64,000 nt of DNA from Paenibacillus sp. RUD330 (GTDB taxonomy: Bacteria > Bacillota > Bacilli > Paenibacillales > Paenibacillaceae). The notes beneath the pieces are model-generated. The model had not been told where the DNA came from. It did not search any database and saw only the letters and a program-made list of their open reading frames with translations. This document shows, piece by piece, positions 60,895 to 64,000 of the stretch. The position numbers and the translations under genes were made by a program. Numbering within the stretch: position 1 is the first letter of the stretch; each line of letters opens with the position of its first letter. The stretch lies in the NCBI RefSeq assembly GCF_002243345.2, contig NZ_CP022655.2, forward strand, positions 4,582,001-4,646,000. Reading direction: 5' to 3'.

Positions 60895-61049
60895 TCCTCT
60901 ACGCTCCATTACGGTTCATAATGAAGTACTATTCCCCAAACAATCTCCAAACTTTCCTTACCCCGCATTAAATGACGCAATCCCTCCGGTCGCATTAGAC
61001 CTTCGGGATCAACATCTGTTTCATACGCTCCATTAAGCCTAAATTTCGT

Positions 61050-61240
61050 TTACGATTTGACGCAGACCCTCGCACTCCGAATTTCAACCCGAATCGGAAC
61101 GAGCGGTTCAGGTACACCTACGCTGCTCATTATGCTGGCATAAGATTCGTCATCCACTTGTTGAACGGGATGAACGGGATAAAAGCCCTTCCATATTTTA
61201 GAAAGGGCTTGATCGCCGATGCGCCTTAGCCCGCTATCTA
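61050..61240 (-). pseudogene. Fragment of a QorB-like quinone reductase gene
   Basis: The frame read on the minus strand contains ALSKIWKGFYPVHPVQQVDD and ESYASIMSSVGVPEPLVPI, which align with EVPVQQVDDAAYADIMKGAG and VPDFVIPI of the intact gene at 56391-57263. The frame is lost right after VPI and stops at 61050. It is a ~50-residue remnant of a paralogue. Its 5' side abuts the AraC remnant. The 60910-61050 stretch has nothing recognisable. Confidence 0.6.
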
Positions 61241-61990
61241 ATCCCTTGTGCTTTCAATTCGTCTTAGATTCTCAGTGTCTCGAGCTGGAGATGAGCCGAA
61301 GAAGCGAGAGTATTCTCGATTAAACTGCGAGGGACTTTGATAGCCAACTTGATATGCGGCACTTGCTACTGGATAGCCCTCAAATGCAATGAGGCTTCTA
61401 GCCTTTCAAAAGCCTTAATTGCTTTTGAAATTGAATAGGACTTAAACCCGTTGCCCTTTTAAACTGACGGTGAAAGGTATTTATAGCCATGCCAGATTTT
61501 GATGCCATCTCGCCAATGTCTATTGGCTTCATAAAATTATTGCGAAACCATTTTATACAATGGGGAATCTTAGATAGATTACTTTCCCGTAGACCAAATT
61601 GCCTCAGATACCATCCTTGTGGTCCCATTAGAAAGCGATATAGAATTTCGCGCTTATAAGCTGGTGCAAGACCAGGAATGTCTCTTGATGTTTTCGATAA
61701 ACGCAATAAGCGCAGCCATGCCTCCATAAATTCAATGTCCATTTCACAAGCTGCGAAATGCTCTGAAGCAGTCGGTAATTGATTTTCAGGAAGATCTCTC
61801 AATAAACTCTGAAGAACATTCTGATTCAACTTAAGGCCAAGGGACATGTAAGGACGGCCCTCACGGTCTGTATGTACACTCGCTTTTGCAGGAACATGCA
61901 CCGGCAACACGTAATATGTTGGCCCTTTCAGGTCAGTGCTGCGCTCCCCGATGGAAAGAATCTATGTTCCTTGAACCGTAAAGTCTGGCG
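61238..61990 (-). pseudogene. AraC-family regulator, broken by a stop and a frameshift
   Basis: The open part (61398-61910) encodes an AraC_N-type domain end and the first HTH (MSLGLKLNQNVLQSLLRDLP, then IDIGEMASKSGMAINTFHRQ and FKRATGLSPIQFQKQLRLL). At ~61400 one extra A shifts the frame; the other frame continues RSLIAFEGYPVASAAYQVGY and QSPSQFNREYSRFFGSSPAR to a stop at 61238, completing the second HTH. Upstream, FTVQGT is followed by an in-frame TAG (~61960) and then ILSIGERSTDLKGPTYYVLP. The first ~60 residues are missing. It has at least three lesions. Confidence 0.78.
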
Positions 61991-62041
61991 GACATTTACT
62001 TTAGTTCCCATGTGAAAAAAGTCAATAAATAGCCCGTATAA

Positions 62042-62086
62042 AAAAGGGGGTCCCATCGTCATTATCATGACTAATGGGACACCCCT
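62042..62086. terminator. Terminator shared by the 51-codon gene and plus-strand sequence
   Basis: Stem AAGGGGTGTCCCAT / ATGGGACCCCCTT with T run on the minus-strand side (CCCCCTTTTTTATA). Confidence 0.85.
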
Positions 62087-62242
62087 TCATTTTACGACAT
62101 TCTCGGGATCGCCTATCAATTGCTCGCATCGTTTATCTCTAGCAGATTCCTCTCTCGGTACGGCATACTGTTCCTCCAACCGGCCGTCATTGTGCGAAAT
62201 GCACCGCGATAGCCGGAGACAATCGAAACTGTCGCATCTCAT
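62087..62242 (-). CDS. Possible 51-residue Cys-rich protein
   Basis: A short frame from ATG 62242 (GAGGG 7 nt upstream) to a TGA directly joined to a strong terminator. The product starts MRCDSFDCLRLSRCISHNDG with four Cys in total (residues 3, 8, 14, 39) and is otherwise hydrophilic (EEQYAVPREESARDKRCEQL). The gene-like ends (Shine-Dalgarno, terminator) speak for a real gene; its shortness and lack of a known family keep confidence low. An inverted repeat CTCCACA-TG-TGTGGAG (62266-62281) lies 25 nt upstream and could be its operator. Confidence 0.4.
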   Translation of the reverse strand: MRCDSFDCLRLSRCISHNDGRLEEQYAVPREESARDKRCEQLIGDPENVVK

Positions 62243-62306
62243 GTTCGAACCCTCAATATGACCGACTCCACATGTGTGGAGTAGACAGTGAGAACAAAAC
62301 TTAACT

Positions 62307-62876
62307 TCACAATGTGTTACGCCTTAGTTCATAGAAATACTGCACACTCGGATGCTTTAACTTCATCTTCTCGGACATGGTTAAGATCCGCTTTTTTCCA
62401 AACCTTCTGTCCACCAAGGCTAGGATATTCAATAAGATCTCATTGCTCTCTAAGCTTTCCTCTATAGAAGTAGATAAAAACTTAGTAGCCACAACGATAA
62501 AATTCGATTTACTTAATGAAGCCTGCGCTGACAAAAGCTCTTTTGCATATTCTGAACTTATTTTGCTTCTGGCAATTATTTTTAGACGATCTTCCGGCAC
62601 GGTCCCCTTGGCAGCTTTTCTAACCGCTTCAATATCGTCATTGCTGATAGGAATTTGAATATGTGGATCATTCTTGATTTCCAGCTCCGTCTGATACCAT
62701 TTGATGAAGCTGGTTTTATCCATCATATTGAGTACGTTCTTTTTATCTACAGAGATATAACAAGTACCTGTTTTATCAGGTAAATAACGGTAACCCGGTG
62801 CGCGGTATTCTACCCTTCCTTCTAACGCAGGACAGAGAAAGCTCTCCAGTTGCTGCTTCAATTTGCTCCAGGACAT
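62307..62876 (-). CDS. SF0329-family protein of unknown function
   Basis: A 189-residue cytoplasmic protein. The N-terminal part MSWSKLKQQLESFLCPALEG followed by VEYRAPGYRYLPDKTGTCYI and SVDKKNVLNM is typical of the SF0329 family found in Firmicutes; the C-terminal half is helical (LLSAQASLSKSNFIVVATKF, LVDRRFGKKRILTMSEKMKL). Function unknown. ATG 62876 has GGAGGGG 5 nt upstream, whereas the longer frame from 62939 lacks one. It is downstream of the dus gene, about 175 nt away. Confidence 0.83.
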   Translation of the reverse strand: MSWSKLKQQLESFLCPALEGRVEYRAPGYRYLPDKTGTCYISVDKKNVLNMMDKTSFIKWYQTELEIKNDPHIQIPISNDDIEAVRKAAKGTVPEDRLKIIARSKISSEYAKELLSAQASLSKSNFIVVATKFLSTSIEESLESNEILLNILALVDRRFGKKRILTMSEKMKLKHPSVQYFYELRRNTL

Positions 62877-63051
62877 GTAATCCCCTCCATATAAAAAAAG
62901 AGGAACGGATAGTTGTCTCTGGGTTTGCCCCGTCTCCATTCATCCGATCCTCAACATCTTCAAGTTTTTTTCTAATTTCTACGCCGAATTCTCCCTATCG
63001 AACCAACCACTCTTTACCGCAATCGTCCGTTGCCTCTCCTGACTTGGCCAC

Positions 63052-64000
63052 TTAATTTCCTTCTTCCTCCGCCCCATCATGCTCCTTCTTTGCATATTCA
63101 TTGAGCAGCGCACGCACTTCAGTTGTTGATTTTGTGTTCATTAAACTATTTCTTAATTCGCTTGCCCCTCGAAATCCACGGACATATATTTTAAAGAATC
63201 GGGAAAGCGGTCTGAACGAGCGTGGTTCCAGTTCTGAATATTGATCATGGAGATCTAGATGCAGCCTTAGCAAATCAAGCAATTCCTCGCTGCTGTGATC
63301 CTTCGGCTCCTTCTCAAAAGCAAATGGATTATGAAAAATACCGCGCCCAATCATAATACCATCTACACCGTATTGCTCAACGAGCTGCAAGCCGGTCTGT
63401 CGGTCAGGGATATCCCCGTTAATGGTCAGAAGTGTATCTGGTGCCACCTCATCACGAAGTTTCTTAATCTCCGGAATTAGTTCCCAATGAGCATCTACTT
63501 TGCTCATTTCCTCTCTTGTCCGCAGATGAATGGACAGATTAACAATGTCTTGTCGCAAAATATGGCTTAACCAGCCGCGCCATTCGTCTAAGGCACTAAA
63601 ACCGAGCCTTGTTTTTACACTGACGGGCAATCCCCCGGCTTTTGCGGCCTGGATGATATCCGCTGCGGTTTCTGGACGGCAGATCAGGCCGCTACCCTTC
63701 CCGTTCTCTGCTACATTCGCTACAGGACAACCCATATTAATATCGATGCCTCTGAATCCTTCTTTCGCCATACCGATGCTCATCTGACGAAAGTATTCCG
63801 GCTTATCCCCCCAGATATGGGCTACAATGGGCTGTTCATCCTCTGTAAAAGTCAAGCGCCCGCGCACACTATGGTTCCCTTCCGGGTGACAGTAACTCTC
63901 TGTATTCGCAAACTCTGTAAAAAACACATCCGGTCTGGCTGCTTCACTAACGACATGGCGAAAAACAACATCCGTCACATCTTCCATGGGCGCCAGTATA
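63052..64000 (-). CDS. tRNA dihydrouridine synthase, N-terminus outside the window
   Basis: A Dus-family flavoenzyme; the frame enters from the right edge as [17 protein letters not shown] and lacks only about the first ten codons. The catalytic Cys is in [23 protein letters not shown]-binding segments are [27 protein letters not shown] and [22 protein letters not shown]-terminal helical tRNA-binding domain follows (~240-311, [20 protein letters not shown]). It reduces uridine in the D-loop of tRNAs. It differs from the DusB-type by its [20 protein letters not shown] insert, typical of the smaller Firmicutes group. Confidence 0.92.
   Translation of the reverse strand, partial: ILAPMEDVTDVVFRHVVSEAARPDVFFTEFANTESYCHPEGNHSVRGRLTFTEDEQPIVAHIWGDKPEYFRQMSIGMAKEGFRGIDINMGCPVANVAENGKGSGLICRPETAADIIQAAKAGGLPVSVKTRLGFSALDEWRGWLSHILRQDIVNLSIHLRTREEMSKVDAHWELIPEIKKLRDEVAPDTLLTINGDIPDRQTGLQLVEQYGVDGIMIGRGIFHNPFAFEKEPKDHSSEELLDLLRLHLDLHDQYSELEPRSFRPLSRFFKIYVRGFRGASELRNSLMNTKSTTEVRALLNEYAKKEHDGAEEEGN

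Overview
The window looks like a chromosomal segment of a GC-rich member of the Paenibacillaceae (Paenibacillus or a close relative). The signs are the YesM/YesN-type sensor kinase and regulator beside an LplB/YtcP-type sugar ABC transporter, a GerA-family spore germinant receptor, an SLH-domain surface protein, the yojF-bshB2 bacillithiol pair, a yhbD/bactofilin operon and csaA, together with strong AGGAGG ribosome binding sites. I see no rRNA, tRNA, CRISPR array or intact transposase.

Layout. 1-9.5 kb: start of a gerA-type gene, an ArsR/DUF2087 regulator with a palindromic operator, a phospholipase D-like protein, a YhgE/Pip membrane protein divergent from a LysR regulator, an Rrf2 regulator, a small membrane protein, a secreted GH18-like/discoidin protein and a frameshifted small membrane protein. 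9.6-18.7 kb: a frameshifted LysE exporter, then a sugar uptake locus (lipoprotein binding protein, two permeases, divergent kinase/AraC-type regulator). 18.9-24.4 kb: GNAT, csaA, HAD phosphatase, arylamine N-acetyltransferase, then an AT-richer patch with an acyltransferase and a broken secreted protein. 24.4-31.2 kb: the HTH/bactofilin operon, a TolB-like propeller, an SDR, a VOC protein, and a LacI regulator divergent from a sugar isomerase-like gene. 31.2-36.3 kb: a lipoprotein, bshB2/yojF, a 5'-truncated alkaline phosphatase, and a metallophosphoesterase broken by one amber codon. 36.4-47.7 kb: GH35 beta-galactosidase divergent from an AraC regulator, Rrf2 plus LLM oxidoreductase, SDR, GNAT, TetR, a secreted lipase and a copper amine oxidase-like secreted protein. 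47.8-55.7 kb: a 1188-residue SLH/NHL surface protein behind a two-component pair with a double-module hybrid kinase and a BTAD (SARP-type) regulator. 55.7-62.3 kb: an AT-richer, eroded region with fragments of SDR, Old Yellow Enzyme, AraC and quinone reductase genes around an intact quinone reductase-like/Rrf2 pair. 62.3-64 kb: an SF0329-family protein and a tRNA dihydrouridine synthase running off the right edge.

The most striking non-genic feature is a 183-nt compound repeat present twice (12455-12637 and 20791-20973). Each copy holds two direct and two inverted copies of a ~24-nt motif at ~50-nt spacing, like a BIME-style REP element. A second theme is the number of broken genes, several by one-base indels. 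This is either real gene decay or, for the homopolymer cases, assembly error; the amber codon and the truncations are not easily explained by homopolymer error.
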